Shown one piece after another: positions 33,697-42,994 of a DNA stretch of 64,000 nucleotides. A model generated the notes under the pieces. It had not been told where the DNA came from and did no database searches. It saw nothing but the letters and a program-made list of their open reading frames with translations. The position numbers and the translations under genes were made by a program. Position 1 is the first letter of the stretch. Every line of letters starts with the position of its first letter. This DNA is from Floricoccus tropicus (lineage in GTDB: Bacteria; Bacillota; Bacilli; Lactobacillales; Streptococcaceae), in NCBI RefSeq assembly GCF_001832905.1, contig NZ_MKIR01000026.1, positions 62,001-126,000 on the forward strand, read 5' to 3'.

Positions 33697-35322
33697 TCAA
33701 TTAGTGATTTCATTTATCGTTAAACGCTTATCACAAATTTCAATCTGACTATCGTAATTATTTTTCCTATCCTCATCATAATGGTGGGCTACTTCTATTA
33801 CAGTCATATCAGATTTAAAGAAAATATCTTGAATTTTTTTAGACAATTTTTTATCAACTGATGAGGTCCCTTCATCAACTAATAATATTTTCTTATCATG
33901 TATCAAAGCACGCGCTATTTCTATTCTCTGTTTTTGTCCACCTGATAATAGAGAGCCATTTTCTCCATAATTCTCACTTAAACAGTTTTGCCCTAATTCT
34001 TCAAGTAGACCTAACTTATTTAAAATATCAAAAAGTACTTCATCACTTACACCCTCTAACTCCATTATCAGGTTATCCCTAAGCGAAAGCTCAAAGTAAT
34101 ATGGTGCTTGCTGAATTCTTGCCATTGCTTGTGGTTGATTATTAATCTTTTTCCCCTCATCAATCATATAAATATCACCAGAATTCGGTATTAGTACTCT
34201 TTGTATCAAATCAAGGATTGTTGATTTTCCACTTCCAGATTTACCAGTTATTAATACTTTTTTTCCATAAGGAATATTTATATTTATATCTGAAAATAGT
34301 TTTTCCTCGCCATTATAACCAAAGCTAAGGTCTTCTATGACAATCTCTGGAGCAATCGTAGTATCTGCAGGACTATTCTCCAACTTCTCAACATCACTAT
34401 TTGCAATGAGACTCGCGATATTTTCTCTTGTACTCTCAGTTGATTTTATTATCCTAAAATACTCAGAAACATTTCTAAAGGGATAAATTACTCGGTCGCT
34501 CGCGAGTAGAAGTGCTATGACTGCCGTTGCCTCAAGTTTTCCATTAATTACAAATATTAAAGCCACAGCGAGAGGGAACATGTAACTGAACCAAGCGAAA
34601 ACTGATGAAAACATTCCGACGATAGCGTGACGGTTACCCATTACTTGCGATTTCGTCTCCAAATTTTCGATTGAATCTTGTGACCTTCTAAAGAAGGTTG
34701 AAAATGCCCCGTAAGTTTCAATAACTGAATATCCTTGGAACAAATCCTTAATGTTTCTTATAAAGTTTGTATTTGCACCAGTATAATCATCTGTCGCAGT
34801 CTTTAAATACTTACCAAATACCATAGATGGTAACATGGGTAAAAAAGAAAACACTATGAATAACAGAGCTATGAAAGGGCTCAGATAAAGTAGATAAATC
34901 ATCGAAATTAGACCAAGGATAAAATAATAAGTACAGTTAAATATTACCGAGAAGTATTTATCTTCTATGAGTTTCAAATCAACTGTTAGAGTTGATATTG
35001 ACTGTGCTACATCCCTATTTTCTACTTCTTTTGCTGCTAAGGACTTTATAACCTTCATTTTATATTCTTCATTCAAGTTCTTCAAAATATCATTTTGTAA
35101 AAGTGACTTAATGAGAGCTGAAAGTTCAATTAAAATATAAAATCCAATGCTATAAATAATAAAAATCGTAACCTGGTTTAGGGTAGATTTTTTTGAGAAT
35201 TTTGATACTGATGAAAACACCTGTGACATAATTATCCCATCAAAACCAGCTCCAATCATGGCTATAAATAATAATAAGAGCTTCCATTTAGGAATGTCAT
35301 TCCAAAGCTGTCTTAGATTCAT
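33697..35322 (-). CDS. ABC transporter, fused membrane and ATPase domains
   Basis: A 541-residue half-transporter: about six membrane segments (residues 15-290), then an ATPase with Walker A ITGKSGSGKSTILDLIQ (about 357-373), signature LLSGGQKQRIEIARAL and Walker B KKILLVDEGTSSVD, where Glu-Gly replaces the usual Glu-Pro. The D-loop and H-loop (VIEVAHHYDED) are kept. It follows an Rgg regulator in the same direction, each with its own terminator, and precedes the DUF1430 pair. A peptide or bacteriocin exporter is plausible. There is no C39 peptidase domain. The start has GAGAGG upstream. Confidence 0.87.
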   Translation of the reverse strand: MNLRQLWNDIPKWKLLLLFIAMIGAGFDGIIMSQVFSSVSKFSKKSTLNQVTIFIIYSIGFYILIELSALIKSLLQNDILKNLNEEYKMKVIKSLAAKEVENRDVAQSISTLTVDLKLIEDKYFSVIFNCTYYFILGLISMIYLLYLSPFIALLFIVFSFLPMLPSMVFGKYLKTATDDYTGANTNFIRNIKDLFQGYSVIETYGAFSTFFRRSQDSIENLETKSQVMGNRHAIVGMFSSVFAWFSYMFPLAVALIFVINGKLEATAVIALLLASDRVIYPFRNVSEYFRIIKSTESTRENIASLIANSDVEKLENSPADTTIAPEIVIEDLSFGYNGEEKLFSDININIPYGKKVLITGKSGSGKSTILDLIQRVLIPNSGDIYMIDEGKKINNQPQAMARIQQAPYYFELSLRDNLIMELEGVSDEVLFDILNKLGLLEELGQNCLSENYGENGSLLSGGQKQRIEIARALIHDKKILLVDEGTSSVDKKLSKKIQDIFFKSDMTVIEVAHHYDEDRKNNYDSQIEICDKRLTINEITN

Positions 35323-35339
35323 TTAAATACCTCTCTCTT

Positions 35340-35458
35340 ACTTTTTTTAAAAGTATAGCAAGGTTTTTATTCGTTTTTTAAAATTGTGAAAATCTACAAC
35401 CCTAAAAACAAGACTCTACACCTCCTAAATGCTTATATCCAAAGCTTTAAGAGATACA
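35340..35458 (-). promoter_or_regulatory. Promoter region of the Rgg-linked ABC gene
   Basis: An extended -10 TGCTATACT (minus strand, about 35356-35364) lies upstream of the ATG. Before it is an imperfect inverted repeat TTGTAGATTTTCACAA (about 35384-35399) where an Rgg activator could bind. An AGGAGG followed 9 bases later by a five-codon TTG frame is also present; no convincing pheromone gene was found. Confidence 0.4.
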
Positions 35459-35499
35459 AAAAAACTATTTAAGGCAATATAATTTTTCCTCAAATAGTT
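35459..35499 (-). terminator. Terminator of the second Rgg gene
   Basis: Minus strand: AACTATTTGAGG...CCTTAAATAGTTTTTTT, a 12-bp stem overlapping the stop region of the regulator. Confidence 0.85.
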
Positions 35500-36379
35500 A
35501 TTCATAATCTGGAATTTGCGGAATACCGCCATTATCTTCGAACAGCCCCTCATATAAATGATAGAGTGCTTCATAAAGATAATTATCATCAACATACTGT
35601 GCATAATCTAAAATTTTCTTTAAATTATCAATATAGACAAGCTTAGGGTTTTCACGATAGTTGAGAATATTTTTAAACCCTTCAAGACGAGTTAATTCAA
35701 ATAAATTTTGACTAGGTATTAGCGGTTCAACTTTTCTAACCAAAATTCGACAATCATCATACTCTTTTCTTTCATAGAATAGATGAACAGAAATTAAAAT
35801 TGCCCCTATATATTGACTAGCCCCATAGTTATTTGGAAGTAATTCCTCCTCAATTAACCTTAAAATTTCAAGTGATAGGCTCAACAAGGAATCATTATTC
35901 AATTTATGGGAAGTACTTCTGAAAAAAACAATATCAAACTCTCCCCATTCGTCAATATCCCAAAAGTAATCCTTTATAAATTTAGCCTCTTCATCATCAA
36001 TATAAATCGACTTATCAAGCATATTAATGAAATTTTTTAGGATTAATATTTGACACTTATCAGATTTAACTTGAGAATTACTTTCTAAAAGTTCAAGTTC
36101 CATCTTTAACGCTTCAAGCTCACGAGCATCAAACAAATCTTGAATTTTCCATAACCATGTGTAAAAAGCAGTCGCTGGCTTATTCATATATCTTGAAAAT
36201 TCACCAAGAGTAATATTTAATTTATCAAGAATTTCGACTAATACTTCAAATGCCAGTTGACTTTCTCCTCGTTCAAAAGCCGCCAATGTTGAGTAAGAAG
36301 TAATACCGTCCGACAACTGTTTTAATGTATATCCCCTACTTTTCCTTATATTTCTAATTACTTGACCCGCACTTTTCAT
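35498..36379 (-). CDS. Rgg/GadR/MutR-family transcriptional regulator (second)
   Basis: A 293-residue regulator with an N-terminal HTH (residues 5-62: IRNIRKSRGYTLKQLSDGI, YSTLAAFERGESQLAFEV) and a C-terminal helical region of the Rgg type (FYTWLWKIQDLFDAREL onwards). It differs strongly from the regulator at 21.8 kb, and its own target promoter does not carry the GTACAC element. It is immediately upstream of, and in the same direction as, the 541-residue ABC transporter, its likely target. GGTGG lies before the ATG. A promoter seems to overlap the T-run of the terminator at 36.43 kb. Confidence 0.86.
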   Translation of the reverse strand: MKSAGQVIRNIRKSRGYTLKQLSDGITSYSTLAAFERGESQLAFEVLVEILDKLNITLGEFSRYMNKPATAFYTWLWKIQDLFDARELEALKMELELLESNSQVKSDKCQILILKNFINMLDKSIYIDDEEAKFIKDYFWDIDEWGEFDIVFFRSTSHKLNNDSLLSLSLEILRLIEEELLPNNYGASQYIGAILISVHLFYERKEYDDCRILVRKVEPLIPSQNLFELTRLEGFKNILNYRENPKLVYIDNLKKILDYAQYVDDNYLYEALYHLYEGLFEDNGGIPQIPDYE

Positions 36380-36431
36380 GTTTAACCACCATTTTGAAAA
36401 TATTTTCTTAGATTGATTATACTATATATTA

Positions 36432-36466
36432 TAAAAAACTACTAAACCAATTTTGGTCTGGTAGTC
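36432..36466 (-). terminator. Terminator of the FtsX-type exporter operon
   Basis: Minus strand: ACTACCAGACCAAAATTGGTTTAGTAGT then TTTTTT. It lies about 320 bases after the exporter stop codon, so the transcript would include the hairpin-repeat region. Confidence 0.8.
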
Positions 36467-36525
36467 TTTGAGTGTTTCTTTATAGCTATTCAATTATTCA
36501 TATCTATGATGTCAATTCTGTTAGT

Positions 36526-36786
36526 GCGAGCATAAATCGCAACTAAATTGGTTCGACTTGCTTGCACTCTTTACTCCCCTTGGTCGTAAAATCGTGACAC
36601 TTCATTTCATTACGATGTCCATAGAACTAAAACGACTGAAAGTCGTTAGTTCTATTGGCAGGGTTCGAACGACTTTTCCGTACTTCACTTCGTACGATGT
36701 CCATGAAACTAAGACGAGTAAAACTCGTAAGTTTCAATGGCAACCGTTCGCAATTTTCATAAATTGCTCCTTGGTAACTCCAAAGG
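36526..36786. repeat. Dispersed hairpin-module repeat, cluster A
   Basis: Two modules. Each has a conserved lead-in (TTACGATGT or TACGATGT) and a hairpin: 36619-36658 (CCATAGAACT...AGTTCTATTGG, inner stem AACGACT/AGTCGTT) and 36701-36740 (CCATGAAACT...AGTTTCAATGG, inner stem ACGAGT/ACTCGT). A smaller hairpin GCGA/TCGC lies at 36526-36540. The 52 bases before module one (36567-36618) match 51299-51350 closely and at the same length. The whole 36467-36786 stretch has no credible gene and lies in the 3' untranslated part of the exporter operon. Confidence 0.8.
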
Positions 36787-39480
36787 TCATTCAACTGATT
36801 TTAGGGCATCCAACATGTTAACATTTTTTATTTTATTATGGATAACTACGCTTATTACGGCTGTTATTCCTAGAGTGATGGCTGCTGAGATTAGGTAGTT
36901 AGCCCAATTCAATACTGGATTAAACATGGCATCTTCTGGTGGAAGCGATGAAATTATGAAACCGTGAAGGAAAGTACCAAGGAACCAACCAGCAACAATA
37001 CCAAGTACAGAAAGGATAATTGTTTCACGGTAGATATATAGTGTAACTTCTTTATCATAAAATCCGAGTACCTTGATAGTTGAAAGCTCTCTAATACGTT
37101 CACTAACATTAATATTTGTAAGGTTATATATAACCACTACCGCAAGCAAAATTGCACATATTATCAAGACAAGGATTACACTATTCAAGCCCTCCATGAC
37201 ATTATCAATAACACTCTTGGCATCAAGGTTTTGCTGAATTAGAGCAACACCTTCGGTATCAATAAGTTGACTAGAAACTTTTTCAACTCCTTTAGCATCA
37301 CCATTCTTCAAAATTACCAAATTTGAGTTGTCTTTAAAATCCTTACCAAAAGTCGCTTGATAATTCTTAGAATCCATAAATATAAAGTGTCCCATATACA
37401 TTTCAGTAACAGCAGAAACTTTTAGTTCTACTTCTTTACCATCTGAAGTTTCCTTAGATGTTTCTACTTTAAATTTATCTCCTACTTTCAGGTCAAAAAG
37501 CTTAGCAAATTTCTCGGAGATGACTACTCCATCATCTGTTAATTCTATTTGCGAATGACTTTCACGATTTCGCAAATTAACAAAGTCTTTAAAATTCTTG
37601 GTGTCCTGAGTTGCAATTAGGTTAATTGTCTGTTTACCTTCATTTTTAGCTACTTTTGTAACTTGTTCAAAACGAACTGGCTCATGACTTTTCACTTGTT
37701 CTGAAGATAAAATTTTATTGATTTCTTCATTTTCTTTATTTGTCGCATCATCTTTTTTGACTTCAACTAAGTCATATTTGATAAGCTCATCATATTGTTT
37801 ACTTGAAATACCATCTAGGGAATCACGAATACCAAAGCCTGTAATCAAAAGAGCTGTACAACCAGCTACCCCAAAGATAGTCATAAACATTCTAGACTTG
37901 TAACGGAAGATATTCCGCGCTGTTACCTTATGGGTAAATGACATTCTATTCCATATTGGAGTAATGTATTCTAGTAATATTTTAGAACCAGCTTTTGGTG
38001 GTTTCGGTTGTAAGAGACTTACTGGAAGTTCTTTTAGCTCACGCCATAAGATGAATAAGCTTGATAATACTGTACAAACAAGGGCTATGGCAAATGCAAT
38101 TAAGGTGTACTTCCAAGAGAATGTTAATATTGATTTGTCAAAGGTTGTTGCTGCTGTATATGCTTTAAAAATTACTGTTGGAAGCAAGGTATATCCAAGA
38201 GCTGCTCCTGCAATTGCTCCAAGAAGCCCTGAGACCAATCCATAGACAACAAACTTACGACTAACATCAGCTTTGCTGTAACCTAATGCTCGGAATGTTC
38301 CTGAATTTATCCTCTCTTCTTCAATAAAACGTGTCATTGTTGTGAGTGATACAAGTGCTGCAATGGCAAATAAGAAAACTGGAAAAACATTTGATAAAAT
38401 GTCTACTCGCTTAGAGTTTTCCAAATATGTTTTGTATGCTCTATTATCAGAACGTTCGCTAACAAGATATACTGGTTCAGAAAGTCCATCAAGTTCTGAT
38501 TGCTTTTCTTTTAAATCTTTTTCTTTATCCGAAACTTCCGATTTAGCATCTACAATCTTCTTTTTAGCATCATTTAATTGTACTTTTTGTTGGTCAGGTA
38601 CTGACATACCTGCTTTTTCTGCTTGTGATAATTGATTTTCTTGCTCTTTAATTTTTGCTTCTTGATTGCTGATTTCTTTTTTAGAGCTTTCAATTTTAGC
38701 TCGACCATCATCAATTTTGCTTTGAGGCTCTGCCTTAATAGCTTTTAATCGACTATCTTTTTGAGTATCCAAACGGTCCTGTAATTCACCCTTGTGTGTT
38801 TCCACGCGGTTTGAGTATTTCTTGCTATAGGCTGAAAGACTTTCAGTGTCCTTATACCTAAGTCGAGCAATCATATAAACTTCCGAATCAAATACGCTTG
38901 GTGTAACTACTCCATAAGAATTTAGCTGTCCAGTTCCTATATCAGTTGTTCCTAGACTTGTTTTCGAGGTATACTCACTAGATTTTACGAAGCCAGAAAT
39001 TTTAAACTTTGTTTTCTTTAGGACATCTTTATCACTTGTAAACTCTATTTCTTGACCAATTTTATAGTCGTCTTTATATAAATAATCGAGAGCAATTTCA
39101 TCATCAGACTTAGGTAGATTGCCTTCAACTATTTCATATTTAGAAATATTATCAGGTTTGGAAAAAATTCTGAAAGAAGTCTTCGTATTTCTAAGTAGGG
39201 CGTCTGTAAAATATCCAAATTCTGCCTTATCCAAGCCATCAGAAGAATTTATTATTTTTTTATCTTCATCATTTAAACCATAATTTGACATTACTTCAAC
39301 ATCGGCTAGATTTGTTTCCTTATAAAATGTCTCAGCTGTTTGTCTAAGGTTTGGTCCCGATATTTTAAGCCCTGTAAAAGCAAAAACGCCAAGTAAAATT
39401 AAGGCAAAAATTGAAAAGAATCGACCTTTTGATTTTAAAATGGATTGCCTTATATCCTTATTTAATATTTTTTTACTCAT
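36787..39480 (-). CDS. FtsX-type ABC exporter permease with periplasmic-side coiled coil
   Basis: An 897-residue permease with two FtsX units. After one N-terminal helix (FFSIFALILLGVFAFTGLKI) comes an outer domain whose residues about 235-335 form a long Lys/Glu/Gln coiled coil (KIESSKKEISNQEAKIKEQ, KEKDLKEKQSELDG). Three helices, a second outer domain and three more helices follow, ending VVIHNKIKNVNMLDALKSVE. This plan matches Firmicute ABC exporters annotated as FtsX-like/YhgE-related and may export lipids or peptides. It is encoded 19 bases after its ATPase; a TetR gene is divergent. Confidence 0.87.
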   Translation of the reverse strand: MSKKILNKDIRQSILKSKGRFFSIFALILLGVFAFTGLKISGPNLRQTAETFYKETNLADVEVMSNYGLNDEDKKIINSSDGLDKAEFGYFTDALLRNTKTSFRIFSKPDNISKYEIVEGNLPKSDDEIALDYLYKDDYKIGQEIEFTSDKDVLKKTKFKISGFVKSSEYTSKTSLGTTDIGTGQLNSYGVVTPSVFDSEVYMIARLRYKDTESLSAYSKKYSNRVETHKGELQDRLDTQKDSRLKAIKAEPQSKIDDGRAKIESSKKEISNQEAKIKEQENQLSQAEKAGMSVPDQQKVQLNDAKKKIVDAKSEVSDKEKDLKEKQSELDGLSEPVYLVSERSDNRAYKTYLENSKRVDILSNVFPVFLFAIAALVSLTTMTRFIEEERINSGTFRALGYSKADVSRKFVVYGLVSGLLGAIAGAALGYTLLPTVIFKAYTAATTFDKSILTFSWKYTLIAFAIALVCTVLSSLFILWRELKELPVSLLQPKPPKAGSKILLEYITPIWNRMSFTHKVTARNIFRYKSRMFMTIFGVAGCTALLITGFGIRDSLDGISSKQYDELIKYDLVEVKKDDATNKENEEINKILSSEQVKSHEPVRFEQVTKVAKNEGKQTINLIATQDTKNFKDFVNLRNRESHSQIELTDDGVVISEKFAKLFDLKVGDKFKVETSKETSDGKEVELKVSAVTEMYMGHFIFMDSKNYQATFGKDFKDNSNLVILKNGDAKGVEKVSSQLIDTEGVALIQQNLDAKSVIDNVMEGLNSVILVLIICAILLAVVVIYNLTNINVSERIRELSTIKVLGFYDKEVTLYIYRETIILSVLGIVAGWFLGTFLHGFIISSLPPEDAMFNPVLNWANYLISAAITLGITAVISVVIHNKIKNVNMLDALKSVE

Positions 39481-39499
39481 AGTATTATTATCTCCTGCC

Positions 39500-40201
39500 C
39501 TACCACTCTATATCAGCAATATTTTGTGGATTTTCATTGACCTCAATTGATTTAACTTGTCCATCGTGCATTCGAATAACCCTATCAGCAATCGGTGCAA
39601 TCATTCCATTATGGGTAACTATGATTACTGTTGCTCCATCAATGTGACTTTTATCTTGCAGGATCTGTAGAACTTGTTTACCAGTATTATAGTCAAGGGC
39701 TCCTGTTGGCTCATCACACAAAAGAATCTTGGGGTTTTTAGCAACCGCACGCGCAATAGCTACACGTTGTTGTTCACCACCAGAAAGCTGTGCTGGGAAG
39801 TTATCCATTCTTTGACCTAGTCCAACATCTTCTAATGCTTTTTCAGGGGACATAGCATTTTCAACAATTTCTGAAGCAAGCTCTACATTTTCTTTGGCTG
39901 TTAGGTTTGATACCAAATTATAGAACTGGAATACGAAACCAACATCATACCTTCTATAGGTTGTTAACTCTTTAGATGTATAATTTGAAATATCTTTACC
40001 ATCAATTAACACTTGGCCACTATCATTAGTATCCATTCCGCCTAAAATATTTAATACTGTTGATTTTCCTGCACCAGAACTTCCGAGAATAATTACTAAC
40101 TCTCCTTTTTCAATTGCAAAGTTAATGTCTTTGTTAGCATTAACAGTAGTTGAACCTGTTTTGTAAGACTTAGTTGAGTCTATCATTTCAATATATGCCA
40201 T
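39500..40201 (-). CDS. ABC exporter ATPase partner of the FtsX-type permease
   Basis: A 233-residue MacB/LolD-type ATPase: Walker [19 protein letters not shown] (about residues 35-52), Q-loop FVFQFYNLV, signature [19 protein letters not shown], Walker [18 protein letters not shown]-loop [10 protein letters not shown]. First gene of the operon with the 897-residue permease. AAGGAT precedes the ATG. Two copies of a TetR-type operator lie in the 176-base divergent spacer, so the operon is probably repressed by the adjacent TetR protein. Confidence 0.92.
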   Translation of the reverse strand: MAYIEMIDSTKSYKTGSTTVNANKDINFAIEKGELVIILGSSGAGKSTVLNILGGMDTNDSGQVLIDGKDISNYTSKELTTYRRYDVGFVFQFYNLVSNLTAKENVELASEIVENAMSPEKALEDVGLGQRMDNFPAQLSGGEQQRVAIARAVAKNPKILLCDEPTGALDYNTGKQVLQILQDKSHIDGATVIIVTHNGMIAPIADRVIRMHDGQVKSIEVNENPQNIADIEW

Positions 40202-40217
40202 TTATATATCCTTCTTT

Positions 40218-40327
40218 CTATTCGAACAACATGTTGATTTAATTAATTTAAAAAAAATATAAGCAGAATGTCGCTTCCACCTCTATTCGAACAACGTGTT
40301 GATTTAATTGTAAAGTAATTGTATAAT
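40218..40327. promoter_or_regulatory. Divergent control region with duplicated TetR operator
   Basis: A 27-base block centred on CAACATGTTG (40218-40244) recurs at 40283-40309 with a single change (CAACGTGTTG), 65 bases apart. The second copy overlaps the -35 of the tetR promoter TTGATT (40299-40304)-17-TATAAT (40322-40327). The first lies close to the ABC operon start. Confidence 0.75.
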
Positions 40328-40377
40328 ATAAATATAAATAAAGCAAGAAAAAAATATTTTTTTAAAAAAGGAAAATT

Positions 40378-40986
40378 ATGGTAATACATAGAAATACAAA
40401 CTCGAAAAAAGTTATAAAAAACGCTTTTTCAAAATTACTAAACGAAAAAGGATTTGAAAAGATGACAGTAAGTGATATTACTCGTGCTGCAGATGTTAAT
40501 CGAGGTACGTTTTACTCTCACTATACTGGCAAGTATGATCTACTTAATGAAGTTGAAGATGAGATTTTGGGTAATTTAAAAGGTTATTTTGATGAATCAG
40601 GACCAAAAATTATTAAACCTGTAGATTATACTGAAAAAGAAAATGTTCAACTCTTTTCCAATGATTCCATACTTCATGCTGCCACTTATGCTAAAGACAA
40701 TTTTGAAATGATTCATGGTTTGATCTCAGAAGGTGGAAATTCAAAACTTATTCCTAAGTTTAAAGAAATCATGGTTGATATTTTACAAGAACGAGCAAAA
40801 AAAATTGGTGTTTTAAACTTCAATAAGTTTAAAATGCCAGACGGATATGCATATGAAATTATGCTATCAAGTGTTGTATCAATCCTTGAATATTGGATTT
40901 TAAATGACACCAAAGAAAGTCCTGAAGAAATCGTAAAGATAATAAATACAGCAGCTTTTGTTGCTCCTGCAGAACTTTTAATGTAA
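40378..40986 (+). CDS. TetR-family transcriptional regulator
   Basis: A 202-residue TetR protein. The N-terminal HTH is clear (KNAFSKLLNEKGFEKMTVSDI, AADVNRGTFYSHYTGKYDLLNEVEDEI, residues 14-62); the C-terminal domain resembles the TetR_C_8 type (ILEYWILNDTKESPEEIVKII). It is divergent from the FtsX-type ABC exporter and lies behind a strong promoter whose -35 overlaps one of two repeated palindromes. It should repress itself and the exporter. AAAGGAAAA precedes the ATG. Confidence 0.93.
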   Translation: MVIHRNTNSKKVIKNAFSKLLNEKGFEKMTVSDITRAADVNRGTFYSHYTGKYDLLNEVEDEILGNLKGYFDESGPKIIKPVDYTEKENVQLFSNDSILHAATYAKDNFEMIHGLISEGGNSKLIPKFKEIMVDILQERAKKIGVLNFNKFKMPDGYAYEIMLSSVVSILEYWILNDTKESPEEIVKIINTAAFVAPAELLM

Positions 40987-41023
40987 AAAAAAATGGGTTA
41001 TCTAATTAGATAGCTCATTTTTA
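40985..41023. terminator. Bidirectional terminator
   Basis: AAAATGGGTTATCTA-AT-TAGATAGCTCATTTTT between the convergent tetR and TMEM175-like genes. Confidence 0.85.
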
Positions 41024-41028
41024 TATTA

Positions 41029-41625
41029 TTACATACCTTCAATTCGGTCACTATCAGGCGTTGTATTGAACGCCATATAGATTAATTCTAAGAAAGTTAG
41101 TAATAATCCTGATGGTGGGAAAAAGTAAACTGCTCCTATAGCTACAATAATGGCAATTGGGAATAATATACTAGTCATAAATTTGTATGGTGGCATACTT
41201 CTAATCTTCGCTGCTTTTTCTGGATTTGTCACATCCAAATCTTTAGCAATAGATTTTGTTAAGAAAAGATATGCTAAACTCCATAGAAAGAAGATAACTA
41301 TGTAAAAGTATTCTGGTACTCTATCATCTATAGAATTACCAGCCCAAGCAGCTGCCATAGGTAAAAGAGACATTGTAAACATCCAAAAATTATTTATCCA
41401 GAATGTTCTTTTCGAAATTCTATCAGCCAAAGCAAACATATAATGATGATTGTACCAAGCAACACAGATGAATACAAATGAAACTATATAAGCAAACAGA
41501 TATGGTGCTTCACTGAAAAGTGCTTCAAGTGTTGGTTCTTCCGGTGTTTTAAACTCCAAAACCATAATGGTCATAATGATTGCCACAACAGCATCCGTAA
41601 AGGCTTCAACGCGTCCTTTGTTCAT
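41029..41625 (-). CDS. DUF1211/TMEM175-family potassium channel-like protein
   Basis: A 198-residue membrane protein with six segments. The N-terminal signature RVEAFTDAVVAIIMTIMVLEFK (residues 4-25) is the family's RxxxFSDxVxAIxxTLLVLEL motif, whose first helix lines the pore in bacterial TMEM175 potassium channels; here Ser is Thr. FVFICVAWYNHHYMF is the matching third-helix motif. ATG 41625 is chosen since GGAGG lies 6 bases upstream; the longer TTG frame overlaps it. It stands alone; the physiological trigger is unknown. Confidence 0.88.
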   Translation of the reverse strand: MNKGRVEAFTDAVVAIIMTIMVLEFKTPEEPTLEALFSEAPYLFAYIVSFVFICVAWYNHHYMFALADRISKRTFWINNFWMFTMSLLPMAAAWAGNSIDDRVPEYFYIVIFFLWSLAYLFLTKSIAKDLDVTNPEKAAKIRSMPPYKFMTSILFPIAIIVAIGAVYFFPPSGLLLTFLELIYMAFNTTPDSDRIEGM

Positions 41626-41637
41626 AAATTCCTCCAA

Positions 41638-42016
41638 AAAAAATAATTAATAACTAAATACTACTGTATCAAACTATATTATTCAAGCAAAAGACATTTT
41701 AGATTTTAATCTAAAAATTTTGTTCGTAGAAATTTTGTTATTTTTGAAAAATCATATTTTTAATACACATTTAATTGCTTTTTTCAATTGTTTTTTTATT
41801 AATATTAATTGGCTCTATTAACAAGCAACAAAAGATATTCATTTAATTTTTATTGTTACAACTACTTTTTCACAATATCAGCATTTAATAATACACTGTT
41901 ATACCAAGCTTTTCGTTAGTTTACGAGTATAAGTTTGTGATATTATATATTTGTAACTAAGAACCAAGCATGCATTAAATATATAATATATGCCATTTTT
42001 ATCGGAGGATAACATA
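41638..42016. other. AT-rich intergenic region with no gene
   Basis: About 380 bases without a credible frame. It contains a perfect palindrome TTTAGATT-TT-AATCTAAA (41699-41716) and, near its right end, AT-rich -10-like boxes for the hydrolase gene. I saw no riboswitch fold and no copy of the GAACGTTC operator found at the second hydrolase gene. Confidence 0.6.
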
Positions 42017-42949
42017 ATGACTACAACTGAAAAAATCTTATACCCAAACGCTTACTATGAAATGTCAGCATTAATGTTTTACCCAGACAATTTTGATGCT
42101 TCAAAAAAATATAAAACTATCGTCGTATCTCATCCTGGAGGAGGAGTAAAAGAACAAACTGCAGGTTTATATGCACGTAAATTTGCAGAACAAGGATTTT
42201 TAACAATCGCTTTTGACTCATCATTCCAAGGAGAATCTGGAGGATATCCTCGTCTACTTGAAAGTCCTTCTGCTCGTGTTGAAGATATCAGCGTAACAAT
42301 TGATTATCTATCAACTTTACCATTCGTTGACATGGATAATATTGCTGCTTTCGGAGTATGTGCAGGCGCTGGATATTCAGTAACTGCTACAACTGTTGAA
42401 CGTCGTATTAAAGCTTTAGTGACAGTAAGTCTTGTAAATATTGGTATCTTATTCCGTGAAGGATTAGACCATGTTGTTCCCGTAGAATCTCAAATTCAAG
42501 CTCTTGAAGCTGCATCTCTAGCACGTTCAAAAGATGCAAACTCTGATTCTTCTACATATATCAACTATGTGCCTTATACAAAAGACGAGATTACGGATCA
42601 AACTCCTACATATGCACGTGAAGCTTCTGATTACTACCGTACATCTCGTGCAATGTACTCAACATCTCCAGACTTCTTACTTCAAAAGAGTATGCAAGAA
42701 ATCTTCCAATATGATTCACTTCACTTAGTAGATACGCTTCTTACTCAGCCACTTCTTGTTATTGCAGGTTCAGAAGCAGATACTAAATTCCTCACAGATG
42801 AACTTTATAATAAAGCAACAGCATCTTCAAAACGTGACTACTATGTTGCTGAAGGAGCAACTCACGTTGACCTTTATGATAAAGAAAAATTCATTGATCC
42901 AATCGTTGACTACGCATCTAAATTCTTAGAAGAGCAATTAACATTCTAA
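42017..42949 (+). CDS. Alpha/beta hydrolase (DLH/YcjY-like), copy 1
   Basis: A 310-residue alpha/beta hydrolase. The oxyanion region is VVSHPGGGVKEQ, the nucleophile elbow is GVCAGAGYS with Cys in the nucleophile position (about residue 117), as in dienelactone hydrolases, and the catalytic His is in EGATHVDLYD near the C-terminus (about 285); IAGSEADTKF likely provides the acid. ATG 42017 has GGAGGAT upstream; an earlier frame to 41990 overlaps that site. It is nearly the same in length and sequence as the gene at 44.6 kb, an obvious duplication. Substrate unknown. Confidence 0.88.
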   Translation: MTTTEKILYPNAYYEMSALMFYPDNFDASKKYKTIVVSHPGGGVKEQTAGLYARKFAEQGFLTIAFDSSFQGESGGYPRLLESPSARVEDISVTIDYLSTLPFVDMDNIAAFGVCAGAGYSVTATTVERRIKALVTVSLVNIGILFREGLDHVVPVESQIQALEAASLARSKDANSDSSTYINYVPYTKDEITDQTPTYAREASDYYRTSRAMYSTSPDFLLQKSMQEIFQYDSLHLVDTLLTQPLLVIAGSEADTKFLTDELYNKATASSKRDYYVAEGATHVDLYDKEKFIDPIVDYASKFLEEQLTF

Positions 42950-42955
42950 TACGCT

Positions 42956-42992
42956 AAAAGCTTGAGGTAACATATTCTACCTCAAGCTTTTA
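42956..42992. terminator. Bidirectional terminator
   Basis: AAAAGCTTGAGGTA-ACATATTC-TACCTCAAGCTTTT, perfect 14-bp stem between the convergent hydrolase and traX genes. Confidence 0.92.
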
Positions 42993-42994
42993 AA

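Noticed and set aside
35404-35432. Five-codon TTG frame behind AGGAGG upstream of the Rgg-linked ABC gene as a pheromone
   Set aside because: Too short for a secreted precursor and not hydrophobic enough to be convincing; the AGGAGG may be chance.
36660-36672. GGGTTCGAAC looks like a tRNA T-arm
   Set aside because: No acceptor stem, anticodon arm or CCA-side pairing surrounds it; it lies inside the hairpin-repeat cluster.
36558-36821. Plus-strand open frame across hairpin cluster A
   Set aside because: It has no ribosome site, runs into the antisense of the permease gene, and its sequence is made of repeat modules.
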